DNA of 64,000 nt from Haloarcula limicola (GCF_010119205.1 NZ_WRXM01000001.1:1302001-1366000), one strand, 5' to 3'; counted from the first letter of the stretch, positions 9,251-17,028 are shown. The notes: a model not told the origin generated them from the letters alone. Numbers and translations are program-made.

Positions 9251-9805
9251 TTACAGATATTGCTCGGCCACGCGAGCGTCTGAACGCGTGTTGACGTTGA
9301 CCGCCAGTCGCACGTCCGTCGGACGCCACGCGCCCTCGTCGTCGTCGCCGACGACGTTGACGCCGGTCGGTGCGACCTCCTCGCCCGCCCGCTCGAAGGT
9401 TGCGTCGTCGCTGACGCCGAGTTCGCGCTTGCGAGCGGCCGGAACGAGCACCGAGAGCGAGCCGCCGTCGTGGGCAGCCAGCACTCGATCGAGTATCTCG
9501 CCGTCGAGCAGCGGGAGGTCCGCCGCGACGGTCAGCACCGGCGTCGTGAGACGAGCGTCCGACAGCGCCCGGTCGAGGTCCGCGACGTACCCTTCGCCGG
9601 GCGTCTCGATACGCGGCACGTCGAGATGAGCGCGGGTCTCGGGGGCGTTCGGCGACGTGACGGCGTACGCTCGCTCGACGCCGCTGGCTTCGATCGCACG
9701 GAGTACGCGGTCGACCATCGGGACGCCGCCGACTTCGAACAGGGGCTTCTCGCGGTCGGCGTCGAGGCGCGTCCCGCGCCCGCCGCACATCACCAGCGCG
9801 TCCAC
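9251..9805 (-). CDS. cobY: Adenosylcobinamide-phosphate guanylyltransferase, archaeal CobY type
   Basis: 184 residues from a GTG start. MDALVMCGGRGTRL is the nucleotidyltransferase glycine-rich motif, followed by EKPLFEVGG, YAVTSPNAPETRAHL and VLTVAADLPLL. The protein matches the archaeal non-orthologous GTP:AdoCbi-P guanylyltransferase rather than the bacterial kinase-fused CobU. It makes AdoCbi-GDP, the substrate of CobS. The GTG lies 16 bases inside the end of cobS, so translation is probably coupled. A longer open frame continues upstream through cobS but has shadow composition, which supports the GTG start. Confidence 0.92.
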   Translation of the reverse strand: MDALVMCGGRGTRLDADREKPLFEVGGVPMVDRVLRAIEASGVERAYAVTSPNAPETRAHLDVPRIETPGEGYVADLDRALSDARLTTPVLTVAADLPLLDGEILDRVLAAHDGGSLSVLVPAARKRELGVSDDATFERAGEEVAPTGVNVVGDDDEGAWRPTDVRLAVNVNTRSDARVAEQYL

Positions 9806-10581
9806 GCGAGCACCCCCCAATCGACGAGTTCCCAGTCGAAGAGCGTCCACGCGACGACGGCCGCGTGCAGGGCGACGACCCGCGAGAGCTCGTTGGCCGC
9901 GCCGAAGACGTCGCCGCCGACGCCGTCGAGGCGACGGTCGGCCCACCGTTCGAGGAGGAGGGCGACGACCGGTCCGGCGGCGACGGCGACGGTCGCCGCC
10001 GGAACGACGAGCGCGGCGGCCGGAAGCGCCGCCGCGACCGACGCGAGGACGTCTCGCGGCCGCTTGTCTGACAGGACGGTCTCGCCGAACCCCTCGTGGC
10101 TCGGACTGCCGAGACACGCGAGCGTCGCCATCGAAAGCTTCGCGCCGACCTCCGCGGCGACGACAATAGCGACGGCCGCGAGCGTCGGCAGTCCCGCCAC
10201 GGCGAGCGCGCCGAGCGCCAGTCCGACGAGAGCGGTCCCGAGCGCCAGCACCGCGCCGACGCCGACCGTCGTGTCGCGCATCGCCTCGCGGCGCTCGGCG
10301 GGGTCGCCGTGGACCACGGCCGCGTCGCCGAGGTCCGCGAGGCCGTCGGCGTGGTTGACGCCCGTGACGACGACGACCCCGGCGAGGTACGCCGCCGCGA
10401 CGACCGGCGCGGGGACGAGTCCGACGGCGAGGAACGGGACGGCGACCAGCGCGCCGACGACGTAGCCCGCCAGCGGGAACGCCGCCGGGGTCGCGGCGAA
10501 GGCGTCCCACGCGGCCTCGCTGTGGCCGATCGGGAGCCGCGAGAGGAAGCCGAGCGCCCCGCGCACGGCGCTCAAAACCAC
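9790..10581 (-). CDS. cobS: Adenosylcobinamide-GDP ribazoletransferase (cobalamin synthase)
   Basis: 263 residues, polytopic membrane protein with a GTG start (VVLSAVRGALGFLSRLP). The conserved GFLSRLP start, PLAGYVVGA, GVNHADGLADLGDAAV and the aspartate-rich motif area are typical of CobS. It joins AdoCbi-GDP with alpha-ribazole (phosphate) at the membrane. It overlaps cbiB upstream by ten bases and cobY downstream by sixteen. In-frame extension upstream is compositionally non-coding. Confidence 0.92.
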   Translation of the reverse strand: MVLSAVRGALGFLSRLPIGHSEAAWDAFAATPAAFPLAGYVVGALVAVPFLAVGLVPAPVVAAAYLAGVVVVTGVNHADGLADLGDAAVVHGDPAERREAMRDTTVGVGAVLALGTALVGLALGALAVAGLPTLAAVAIVVAAEVGAKLSMATLACLGSPSHEGFGETVLSDKRPRDVLASVAAALPAAALVVPAATVAVAAGPVVALLLERWADRRLDGVGGDVFGAANELSRVVALHAAVVAWTLFDWELVDWGVLAWTRW

Positions 10582-11498
10582 GCGAGCACCCCCCCGAGCG
10601 CGTAAGCGAGCAGGCCGGCGCGGCCGACGCCGCGCACGCCGCGCTGCGCCGCCGTTCTGTCCGGAAGGTCCGCGCTGGCGTTCAGAAGGTAGACGCCGGG
10701 TTTCTCCAGCCGAGCGTCGAGAGCGGCGGCGACGGCCCCCATCGGCCACCCCGAGTTCGGTGAGGAGACGCGACTCAGCCATCCGCGAGCGCGGACGAGC
10801 GAGCGCGGGTCGGCGAACGCGACGGCCAACAGCAGAGCGCTCGCCCGCGCCGGGAGCCACATCACGGCGTCGTCGAGGCGCGCGGCGGGTGTCCCCACGC
10901 GCTTCGAGCGATAGCCGAGCATCGAGTCCATCGTGTTGACGGCCTTGACCCAAGCGGCGACAGCGGCGGCGACGGGGAGCGCCGGCAACCCGGCCAGCGG
11001 CGCGAGTGCCGCGCCGAGGACGAACGCGCCGAGCGAGGCGACCAGTCCGTCCGCGAGGTTCTCGGCGGCGCTCTCGACGGCCGCGCTGCGGAGGAGACCC
11101 GGCGAGAGACCGGCGGCGTCCCGGCCGACCAGCGCGAGCAGTCCGTCGCGAGCGGCTTCGGGGTCGGTCTCGGAGTCCGCGACGACCGACCGCGCGGCGA
11201 CGAGGAGTTCGCGGAGACTGGTCGTCAGGAACAGCGCGAGACCGGCCGCGAGCGCCCCAGCCATCGGGGAGAGCGTTTCGGCTAGCGCGACCGACGCGCC
11301 GACGGCCAGCGCCGCGAACAGCGGGAGGACGAGCGCGCCGAGCCCACCGGCCGCGAACGCGTGAGCGTCGCTTCGCCACTCCTGGTCCAGCGGCGCGACG
11401 AGCGAACCGAACCACGCGACGGGGTGGTACCGCGTCGGCGGTTCGCCGACGGCCGCTTCGAGCGCCGCGGCGACGCCGACCGCGAGCGCGCTCAGCAC
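10572..11498 (-). CDS. cbiB: Adenosylcobinamide-phosphate synthase
   Basis: 308 residues from a GTG start with several membrane segments. GEPPTRYHPVAWFG, the VESAAENLADGLVAS motif, VKAVNTMDSMLGYRS and SSPNSGWPMGA are all CbiB signatures. The enzyme condenses adenosylcobyric acid with aminopropanol phosphate. The start overlaps the stop of the HAD gene by seven bases; cobS starts before this gene ends. Three consecutive genes (cbiB, cobS, cobY) therefore use GTG starts inside the end of the preceding gene. Confidence 0.92.
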   Translation of the reverse strand: MLSALAVGVAAALEAAVGEPPTRYHPVAWFGSLVAPLDQEWRSDAHAFAAGGLGALVLPLFAALAVGASVALAETLSPMAGALAAGLALFLTTSLRELLVAARSVVADSETDPEAARDGLLALVGRDAAGLSPGLLRSAAVESAAENLADGLVASLGAFVLGAALAPLAGLPALPVAAAVAAWVKAVNTMDSMLGYRSKRVGTPAARLDDAVMWLPARASALLLAVAFADPRSLVRARGWLSRVSSPNSGWPMGAVAAALDARLEKPGVYLLNASADLPDRTAAQRGVRGVGRAGLLAYALGGVLAWF

Positions 11499-12130
11499 AG
11501 CGTCCCCTCCCGGAGCCGCACGGCGACCGTCGGAAGCGGCACGTCCTCCAACAGGATCGACGCCGCGCCGACCCGTCCCGCGCCACCGTCGGTGCGGGCG
11601 TCGTCGCCGACGTGGACGAGCGCGGAGAGCGGGACGCCCAGTGCGTCGGCCGTCGCCGCGAAGATCGGCTCGAACGGCTTGCGCCAACCGCAGTCGACGC
11701 TGGCGACGACGGTGTCGGGCGCGAGCGCGGCCTCCGGACTGAGGTCGGCCCGGTCGAGCGTCCGCTCGACCAGTCCGGGGACGCTGCAGTTCGAGCAGAC
11801 GGCGACGGGACCGCGGTCGTGCGCGGCGGCAAGCGCCTCGCGTGCGCCGTCCCTGACAGTCACCGGGACGTCGAAGGCCGCGAGAACTGCCTCGCGAGCG
11901 GTGGTCTCGCCGACCTCGACGCCGCGACTCGCCAGCGCGAGGCGGACGTGCTCGTCGAGCGGGGCCTCCCGGCCGCGGTCGTACTCGCGATGAGAACTTC
12001 GATAGGCGGCCTCCCAGTCGTCGGGGACGGTGACGCCGCGCGCGTCGAGCCGCTCGGCCACGGCGTCCCACGGCGCGTCGGATCGGTCGGCGGCGACGAG
12101 CGTCCCGAACAGGTCGAAAGAGACCGCCAT
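11492..12130 (-). CDS. HAD-superfamily hydrolase heading the cobalamin block
   Basis: 212 residues from MAVSFDLFGTLVAADR. Motif I is DLFGT, although the usual DxDGT second aspartate is replaced by phenylalanine-leucine spacing as in many haloacid-dehalogenase-like proteins. Motif II is VCSNCS, and motif III/IV appears in WRKPFEPIF followed by HVGDDARTDGGAG. A 21-residue longer frame exists but overlaps the divergent promoter region. It is the first gene of the overlapping cobalamin block, so by position it could remove a phosphate from a late intermediate such as alpha-ribazole phosphate or cobalamin phosphate. That role is inference only. Confidence 0.78.
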   Translation of the reverse strand: MAVSFDLFGTLVAADRSDAPWDAVAERLDARGVTVPDDWEAAYRSSHREYDRGREAPLDEHVRLALASRGVEVGETTAREAVLAAFDVPVTVRDGAREALAAAHDRGPVAVCSNCSVPGLVERTLDRADLSPEAALAPDTVVASVDCGWRKPFEPIFAATADALGVPLSALVHVGDDARTDGGAGRVGAASILLEDVPLPTVAVRLREGTLC

Positions 12131-12207
12131 ACGCGTGAGATTACTGCAAGCGCACTTGAACTGTGCGGTGGAGCCAGAGTTATGGCGGCCCACGTGGTGG
12201 ACGGGGC

Positions 12208-13272
12208 ATGGCCGAGACGTTTCGGTACGAGGGAGAGGTGCGACCGGGGGAAACGCGGCACGTCAGACACGAGGTGGGCGAGACGTACCTCGGGGACCCG
12301 ATAGAGATTCCGGTGACCATCGTCGACGGTGCCCGCGACGGCCCGACCGTCGGTCTGACCGCGGCGGTTCACGGGGACGAACTCAACGGCGTCAAGGTCC
12401 TCCAGGAGGTCGCCGACCGCTACGACCCGGCCGACGTCCACGGGACGCTCGTCTGCTTGCACGTCGTGAACGTCCCGGGCTACATCGCCCAGACTCGGGA
12501 CATCCCCATCTACGACCAGGATCTCAACCGGGCGTTCCCGGGCAAGCCCCGGAGCAACACGGCCGAGCGGATGGCCAACAACATCTACGAGACGTTCGTC
12601 TCTCAGTGTGATCTGCTGCTCGACTTTCACACCTCCACGCGCAACCGGACGACGATGTATCACGTCCGAGCCGACACGTCCGACGCCACCGTCGACCGAC
12701 TGGCCCGCGCGTTCGGCGCGAACGTCGTCATCGCCGGTCCGGGCGACGTGGGGTCGCTCCGACGGACCGCGACCGCGGACGGGACGCCGACGATCACGAT
12801 AGAGATGGGGAAGGCCCACCGCTTCCAGCCGACGCTCATCGAGCGAGCGCTAGAGGGCGTCAGCAGCGTCTTCGCCGAGTTCGGCGTCGATCCGACGGCG
12901 ACGGTCACGTGGCCGGGGTGGCTCCGCTCGGTCCCCGCCGACCAGGGCGATAAGACGTGGCTTCGCGCCGACACCGGCGGCCTCGTCGAGATGCAGTGGG
13001 GACCGTACCCGCTCGTCGAAGAAGGCGCGCCTATCTGCACTATCAGCGACCACTTCAAGCGGGAGGAACGGACCGTCACGGCACCCTTCACCGGTATCCT
13101 CGTCGGTGTCCTGGAGAACCCGGTCGCCCAACCGGGGCACCCCCTCTGTCACCTCGTCCGCATCGACGAGACGACACACGATGAGATCGTCGCCGAGATC
13201 GACCGCGGCGAGTTCGACGGCTACCGACAGCGCGGCCTCCGATGGCGCGGTGAGAAGGCGGAACTCGACTAG
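12208..13272 (+). CDS. Succinylglutamate desuccinylase / aspartoacylase family zinc hydrolase
   Basis: 354 residues starting MAETFRYEG. The zinc-binding motif AAVHGDELNG (HxxE), QDLNRAFPG and the later LLDFHTST histidine match the M14-like AstE/AspA deacylase family, as does the C-terminal beta domain with TAPFTGILVG. Members hydrolyse N-acyl amino acids or related amides in the cytoplasm; the substrate is not predictable. The gene is divergent from the HAD/cobalamin block and sits alone, followed by a convergent aldo/keto reductase. The start was chosen at 12208 because the upstream in-frame residues overlap the promoter. Confidence 0.85.
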   Translation: MAETFRYEGEVRPGETRHVRHEVGETYLGDPIEIPVTIVDGARDGPTVGLTAAVHGDELNGVKVLQEVADRYDPADVHGTLVCLHVVNVPGYIAQTRDIPIYDQDLNRAFPGKPRSNTAERMANNIYETFVSQCDLLLDFHTSTRNRTTMYHVRADTSDATVDRLARAFGANVVIAGPGDVGSLRRTATADGTPTITIEMGKAHRFQPTLIERALEGVSSVFAEFGVDPTATVTWPGWLRSVPADQGDKTWLRADTGGLVEMQWGPYPLVEEGAPICTISDHFKREERTVTAPFTGILVGVLENPVAQPGHPLCHLVRIDETTHDEIVAEIDRGEFDGYRQRGLRWRGEKAELD

Positions 13273-13313
13273 GACCAAGCCCCGTCAGCGAGACAGAGGC
13301 AAAAACGCGCGTC

Positions 13314-14303
13314 TCACCAGCGGTGGTGAACCGAGTCGAAGACGTACTCCTCGTAGATGTCCCGCACCGCGCCGTGAGTCTGGTTCGAGAGCGGCGCTTT
13401 CTCGCTGGCCGCGGCGTTGGCCTCGATATGCTCGGGCGTCGTCGACCCGGGGATGACCGTCGAGACGGCGTCGTGGTCGAGGATCCAGCGCAGCGCCATC
13501 TGGGCCATCGTCGTCTCCTCGGGGACGTGCTCGCGCAGTTCATCGACGGCGTCGAAGCCGTCCTCGACCGGTAGGCCGGCGAACGTCTCGCCGCGGTCGA
13601 AGGCCTCTCCCTCGATGTTGAAGTTACGGTGGTCGTTCTCCGGAAACTCCATATCGCGCGAGAGTTCGCCGGTCAGCAGCCCCGACGCCAGCGGGACCCG
13701 AACGATGACGCCCACGTCGCGGCGGGCGGCCTCCTCGAAGAACAGCTCCGCGGGTCGCTGGCGGAACATGTTGAAGATTATCTGGACCGTCTCGACGCCG
13801 GGATATTCGATGGCTTTCAGCGCCTGTTCGACCTTCTCGACGCTGACGCCGTAGTGGTCTATCTTCCCCTCGTCTCTCAGGCGATCGAGCGCCTCGAACG
13901 TCTCCGGCTGATAGTACGCCTCGGTCGGCGGGCAGTGCAGCTGGACGAGCCCCAGCGTCTCGACGCCGAGGTACTCCCGCGAGCGGTCCACGAACTTCGA
14001 GAGGTTCTCGTAGTCGTAGCGGTCGGCAGTGTGCGGGTCGAGGCGGCGGCCGGCCTTCGTCGCCACCGTCACCTCCTCGCGGACGCCGCGCTCGTCGAGC
14101 ACCTCGCCGATGCGCTGCTCGCTGAAGCCGTCGCCGTAGACGTCGGCAGTGTCGATGAAGTCGATGCCGGCGTCGAGCGCGGCCCGGACCGCCTCTCGGC
14201 CCGCCTCTTCGTCCACGTCGCCCCAGTCGCCGCCGATGTTCCACGTCCCGAAGCCGACCTCTGTCACGTCGAACCCCGTCGTCCCGAGTTGGCGATGTCG
14301 CAT
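13314..14303 (-). CDS. Aldo/keto reductase
   Basis: 329 residues. The tetrad of the aldo-keto reductase family is visible: D and Y in DFIDTADVYGDG, K in TVATKAG and H in GLVQLHCPP. The cofactor region near the C-terminus has STVIPGSTTPEHIEANA, consistent with NADPH binding. It folds as a TIM barrel and would reduce an aldehyde or ketone; the physiological substrate is unknown. The ATG at 14303 begins MRHRQLGTTGF, the normal family start. It is convergent with the deacylase gene. Confidence 0.88.
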   Translation of the reverse strand: MRHRQLGTTGFDVTEVGFGTWNIGGDWGDVDEEAGREAVRAALDAGIDFIDTADVYGDGFSEQRIGEVLDERGVREEVTVATKAGRRLDPHTADRYDYENLSKFVDRSREYLGVETLGLVQLHCPPTEAYYQPETFEALDRLRDEGKIDHYGVSVEKVEQALKAIEYPGVETVQIIFNMFRQRPAELFFEEAARRDVGVIVRVPLASGLLTGELSRDMEFPENDHRNFNIEGEAFDRGETFAGLPVEDGFDAVDELREHVPEETTMAQMALRWILDHDAVSTVIPGSTTPEHIEANAAASEKAPLSNQTHGAVRDIYEEYVFDSVHHRW

Positions 14304-14429
14304 ACGCTCGCTACCGCTCGCGGTCACTTGTGGCTGTGCCAAGCGGCATGCAACGCTGGAGACAGGCGGCAAAAAAGGGCGTTGAGCCCGATAGCATCGG
14401 TTAGGACGTGCCAGTGTGGACGTCGAGGG

Positions 14430-14588
14430 CTATTCGACCCACTCGGCCCGGCGGACGTCGTATCCGTCACAGACCGGACAGGAGTGGTACTGGACTTCGA
14501 ACGACTCCTCACATTCCAGACAGATGTACGGGCATCTATCCTGTTCCCCGAGTTGGGAAACGTTGCGTGCTTTGTCAAAGACTCCCAT
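14430..14588 (-). CDS. 52-residue zinc-ribbon microprotein
   Basis: A short frame beginning MGVFDKARNVSQLGEQ and ending RRAEWVE, stop TAG at 14430-14432. It has two cysteine pairs, CLEC and CPVC, spaced as in a rubredoxin-like or zinc-ribbon knuckle, with a further cysteine in RCPYI. It is acidic with a compact size typical of the many haloarchaeal small CxxC proteins. Coding is supported by the clean start, cysteine spacing and lack of any competing frame. Function unknown; such proteins often bind zinc and act as adaptors or regulators. Confidence 0.75.
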   Translation of the reverse strand: MGVFDKARNVSQLGEQDRCPYICLECEESFEVQYHSCPVCDGYDVRRAEWVE

Positions 14589-14898
14589 CGACGACCAAGC
14601 CATGCTTCTACCCGCTCCGCCAAAAAGAGGGAGGGTAGTTCACGCGGTTTCACAGCCGCGATATGACGGTTCTCCGTACAGGTCACGGGCGTTCGCGTCG
14701 AGAACTGCTCGATCGCCTGACTCGTTCGCGAGTCGCTCGGTCTTTGGATTGGTGGGAACCCATTCGACACTCGATTGGTTACTAGTTCGATATTATATCA
14801 TTACCTTCATTGAGTCATCACATGTAGGTTACTAGTGTAGATCTCATCAAGACGCGAAACAGGCCAATACAACAATACACGATACAAATAGAGGAAGG
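14589..14898. other. AT-rich intergenic stretch without a recognisable gene
   Basis: No convincing reading frame. GC falls sharply towards 14898 compared with the flanking core genes. The only clear structure is a 10-bp direct repeat (separate entry). It leads into a low-GC hypothetical gene and the tRNA-Tyr region, so it is probably part of the same foreign or decayed island. Confidence 0.5.
14777..14836. repeat. 10-bp direct repeat GGTTACTAGT, two copies
   Basis: GGTTACTAGT occurs at 14777-14786 and again at 14827-14836, 50 bases apart, in AT-rich DNA. It may be a target duplication or a regulator site for the hypothetical gene that reads away from 15363. Two copies alone do not decide. 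Confidence 0.45.
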
Positions 14899-15363
14899 TT
14901 ATTTATCGATCTCAGGGTAGACCTCTACATGTTGGCTTGTTCCGGGTGTGATCTTACCTGCGAATTCCATTATCAAGCGTCCAATCGTTGTTCGGTGTTG
15001 AAGTCTCTCATTGTGCGCATCCTTCACTGCTCTGTTGAGATTTCTATCGATTTGCCTCATCGACAACCTAATCTCCAGCAATTGCTCTTCTGTCAATTCA
15101 TCGAAATCGATGTCAAACATAACTTTCTGAGTAGTCTCGTCCATTAGAGAGTTGTCAGAGTTAGGGAACTCTGTAAGTAGATTATTAAAGCGTTCATTCA
15201 CGATCTCAAATTCTCTATCTAACTGGCCTTCTGGGAGACCTGATAGATTCTCATACGAATAATGTTCTAGCAGTCGAGTCAGGTACGCTTTCAAGAACTC
15301 ATCGTTGCTCATATTATCACGGTCTATCTGTTCAAACAACCATTCTCTATCAGATTCGGACAT
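14899..15363 (-). CDS. Hypothetical protein of low-GC island beside tRNA-Tyr
   Basis: 154 residues, MSESDREWLFEQ to VYPEIDK. It is rich in Asn, Gln, Ile and Glu, with a helical pattern (FLKAYLTRLLEHYSYENL, EIRLSMRQIDRNLNRAVKDAHNERLQ). Codon use is far less GC-biased than every core gene in the window, which points to recent acquisition. No membrane segment, signal or catalytic motif was seen. It lies 400 bases from the 3' end of tRNA-Tyr in a tract with T-arm-like fragments, so it may be the last gene left from an integrated element. Not recognised. Confidence 0.65.
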   Translation of the reverse strand: MSESDREWLFEQIDRDNMSNDEFLKAYLTRLLEHYSYENLSGLPEGQLDREFEIVNERFNNLLTEFPNSDNSLMDETTQKVMFDIDFDELTEEQLLEIRLSMRQIDRNLNRAVKDAHNERLQHRTTIGRLIMEFAGKITPGTSQHVEVYPEIDK

Positions 15364-15595
15364 TCAACAAATAGATCAGTTGAATCGTAATAAATACTTG
15401 TCAATATCTACAAACAACCGTGTGGGTCATTTTGGTAATATAACTTTAACCATATGGTTAGAGAGAAATCAAAAATGAGCCACCACCTCTCAACGTATTC
15501 AATTTGAACAGGTGTCAGATGTTCCCGTCCACACATAGGGCGTTTCGCGAGCGTGCGACTGGTGTGTTCAAATCGGTCCGGGATTGAGCACACAC

Positions 15596-15619
15596 GCGGC
15601 GCTCGTCGTTGAGCGCCGC
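15596..15619. repeat. Perfect 9-bp hairpin
   Basis: GCGGCGCTC (15596-15604) and GAGCGCCGC (15611-15619) pair perfectly around a six-base loop. It lies between the tRNA-Tyr scar repeats. It could be a terminator-like or recombination hairpin; no T-run follows on either strand. Confidence 0.6.
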
Positions 15620-15629
15620 GAGAAGTATC

Positions 15630-15716
15630 CGCCCACGACCCGATTTGAACGAGCCGAGACGGTCGCCTCGCTCCGCTCGGCGCTGCGACTCGTCGGCTCA
15701 AATCGGGTCGTGGGCG
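15630..15716. repeat. 19-bp perfect inverted repeat containing a tRNA T-arm-like sequence
   Basis: CGCCCACGACCCGATTTGA at 15630-15648 is repeated inverted at 15698-15716, with a 49-base spacer. Read on the minus strand, the first arm runs GTTCAAATCGGG, four bases, then GGGCGGA. The tRNA-Tyr 3' end runs GTTCAAATCGGG, two bases, then GGGCGGA. The arm is therefore a degenerate copy of the tRNA T-arm plus acceptor, as expected for an old attachment site. Confidence 0.6.
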
Positions 15717-15767
15717 ACTGAATAGCTGCCGCTGGCTCACTCCGTTCGCAGGCGGCAGCAATGTAAG

Positions 15768-15841
15768 TCCGCCCTCCCCGATTTGAACGGGGGACAAGTC
15801 GATCTACAGTCGACTGCTCTACCAGTCTGAGCTAAGGGCGG
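15768..15841 (-). tRNA. tRNA-Tyr (anticodon GTA)
   Basis: 74 nt on the minus strand without CCA. The acceptor stem CCGCCCT pairs with AGGGCGG and the discriminator is A. The D-arm has AGCTCAGACTGGTAGAGC. The anticodon stem GTCGA/TCGAC encloses the loop CTGTAGA, so the anticodon is GTA. The T-arm is CCCCCGTTCAAATCGGGGA. No intron is seen. A TATA-like TTAAG lies about 30 bases upstream, near 15868-15875. Confidence 0.93.
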
Positions 15842-16022
15842 GCAGCAACAGGAATTAGCCCGCCGTCCGGACTTAAGGATTGTTATTCTCGGGGCGTTCG
15901 CGGGGCGCTCACACGGGGACGCGTACCACGTATGTACCTCCCTGGATCGCCCGGCTTTCCGTTCATCGCGACAGCCGCCTCACAGTATGGGCAACACGTA
16001 AACCAGCGGTCGTTGTACGTCC

Positions 16023-16247
16023 GTGACAGTGCTCGGGGACTGCATCTACTGTTCGGACCGCCTCACCAGCGAGCTGCGATCGGTGACGTGCGACCACTGC
16101 GGTGCCGGATTCCACGTCGCGTGCGCTCGCGATGCGGGAGAGCTGTCCGTCGAAGAGACGTCACACTTCCTGCGGTCGAACGCGTATCAAGTCGAGTGTC
16201 CCGACTGCGGCGACCGCTGGGACGCCGGGTTCGACCCGCGAGAGTGA
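16023..16247 (+). CDS. RING/PHD-like zinc-finger small protein
   Basis: 74 residues from a GTG start; an in-frame TAA at 15999-16001 limits the start to 16023 or the GTG at 16029. Cysteine/histidine pairs are CIYC, CDHC, H and C in FHVACA, and CPDC. This gives a C4-HC-C2 spacing like RING/PHD or C1 zinc fingers, with an intervening helix (SVEETSHFLRSNAY). It lies 77 bases before cdrL in the same direction. It may be a nucleic-acid or protein-binding adaptor; function unknown. Confidence 0.65.
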   Translation: MTVLGDCIYCSDRLTSELRSVTCDHCGAGFHVACARDAGELSVEETSHFLRSNAYQVECPDCGDRWDAGFDPRE

Positions 16248-16286
16248 ACGCGTCTCGCCGGCCGTGCGTCTGACCCAGCGGGAAGA

Positions 16287-16316
16287 TTTTAATACCCGGG
16301 TGACGACCTGTCTTAC
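16287..16316 (+). promoter_or_regulatory. cdrL promoter: TATA box and GTCTTAC half-site
   Basis: A TATA element TTTTAATA at 16287-16294 lies 30 bases before the cdrL ATG (16324), the spacing for a leaderless haloarchaeal transcript. A GTCTTAC motif at 16310-16316 sits between the TATA box and the start. The same motif forms the palindrome in the cdrS promoter, so a shared regulator is likely. Confidence 0.6.
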
Positions 16317-16323
16317 GAGTTGG

Positions 16324-16980
16324 ATGAGCAAGATCACGTTCCGCGCTGACGACGACCTCATCGAACGCCTCGAAGCGTTCGACGCCTCGAAGAGCGAGGT
16401 CATGCGCGAGGCCCTCCGAGCGTACCTCGACGGGAGCGGCGACGACCCGTCGCCCGCCCGCTCTGACTCCGCCGAGTCGACGGGGGCCGAATCGGTGACC
16501 GACACCGAGAGCATCGACGAACTCATCGCGGAGCGCGTCGACGCCATCATCACCGACCGGTTGTCCGAGCGAGCGGAGCGACCGCCCGCGCGGCAGCCAC
16601 AGGACGTCAACGTAAACATCTCACTCGACGCCGAACGTGGCGCTGTGGCGACCGAAGGGGCGGCCGAGTCACACGCGTCTGACACCGCCGCTGCCGACAC
16701 TGCTGAGGACGTATCACACGGCTCCGAGGGCCGTAAGACACCGGCCAAACGCCGTGAAAACGCGGAGCCGAGCGAACAGAGCTCCTGTGCGCAATGCGGC
16801 GAAAACCTCTCCGCAGACCACGTTTACTGTCCGAATTGCGGCGAGAAGGCGTCCCGGCGCGTCTTCTGTGACTGCGGTGACGAGATCCGGTCCGACTGGG
16901 GATTCTGTCCCAGCTGCGGTCGTCGGACGCCGGCGGCGGACGTACTCGACCAATCCCGAAGTGGCGCAAACGAGCGGTAG
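16324..16980 (+). CDS. cdrL: CdrL-like ribbon-helix-helix regulator with C-terminal zinc ribbons
   Basis: 218 residues. The N-terminus (about 1-42, MSKITFRADDDLIERLEAFD...SKSEVMREALRAYL) is a CopG/Arc-type RHH DNA-binding domain. A long acidic low-complexity linker follows. The C-terminus has two zinc ribbons: CAQC with CPNC, and CDC with CPSC (about residues 155-200). The gene lies immediately upstream of cdrS-ftsZ2 in the same direction, the arrangement described for CdrL in Halobacterium and Haloferax. It probably regulates the division operon and itself. The true start is set by the RHH beta-strand and the TATA spacing; an upstream in-frame extension is non-coding. Confidence 0.85.
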   Translation: MSKITFRADDDLIERLEAFDASKSEVMREALRAYLDGSGDDPSPARSDSAESTGAESVTDTESIDELIAERVDAIITDRLSERAERPPARQPQDVNVNISLDAERGAVATEGAAESHASDTAAADTAEDVSHGSEGRKTPAKRRENAEPSEQSSCAQCGENLSADHVYCPNCGEKASRRVFCDCGDEIRSDWGFCPSCGRRTPAADVLDQSRSGANER

Positions 16981-17028
16981 CGTGTTTCTTCTGACGTAAA
17001 CGCGCGTTTGTCATACACTCGGCGATAG

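Larger units (their letters stand above)
15364..15767. other. Intergenic scar region with T-arm fragments and hairpins next to tRNA-Tyr
   Basis: No gene is supported. An open frame across most of it on the minus strand arises only because the T-arm-like sequence GTTCAAATC recurs. Fragments resembling the tRNA T-arm occur near 15500-15511 and 15638-15650 (minus sense), and near 15566-15577 and 15696-15707 (plus sense). Two strong inverted repeats are annotated separately. This pattern fits repeated integration and excision at the tRNA 3' end. Confidence 0.5.

Noticed and set aside
6062-12193. Cobalamin riboswitch in front of the cobalamin genes
   Set aside because: No B12-box-like sequence (GCCACTG core) was seen upstream of cbiP or the HAD gene, and such riboswitches are not established in haloarchaea.
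14324-14770. 148-residue open frame on the minus strand
   Set aside because: It overlaps the better supported zinc-ribbon gene in another frame and has no domain-like composition.
15408-15797. 129-residue open frame across the tRNA-Tyr scar region
   Set aside because: It runs into the tRNA gene and is open only because the T-arm sequence recurs (VQIG repeats).
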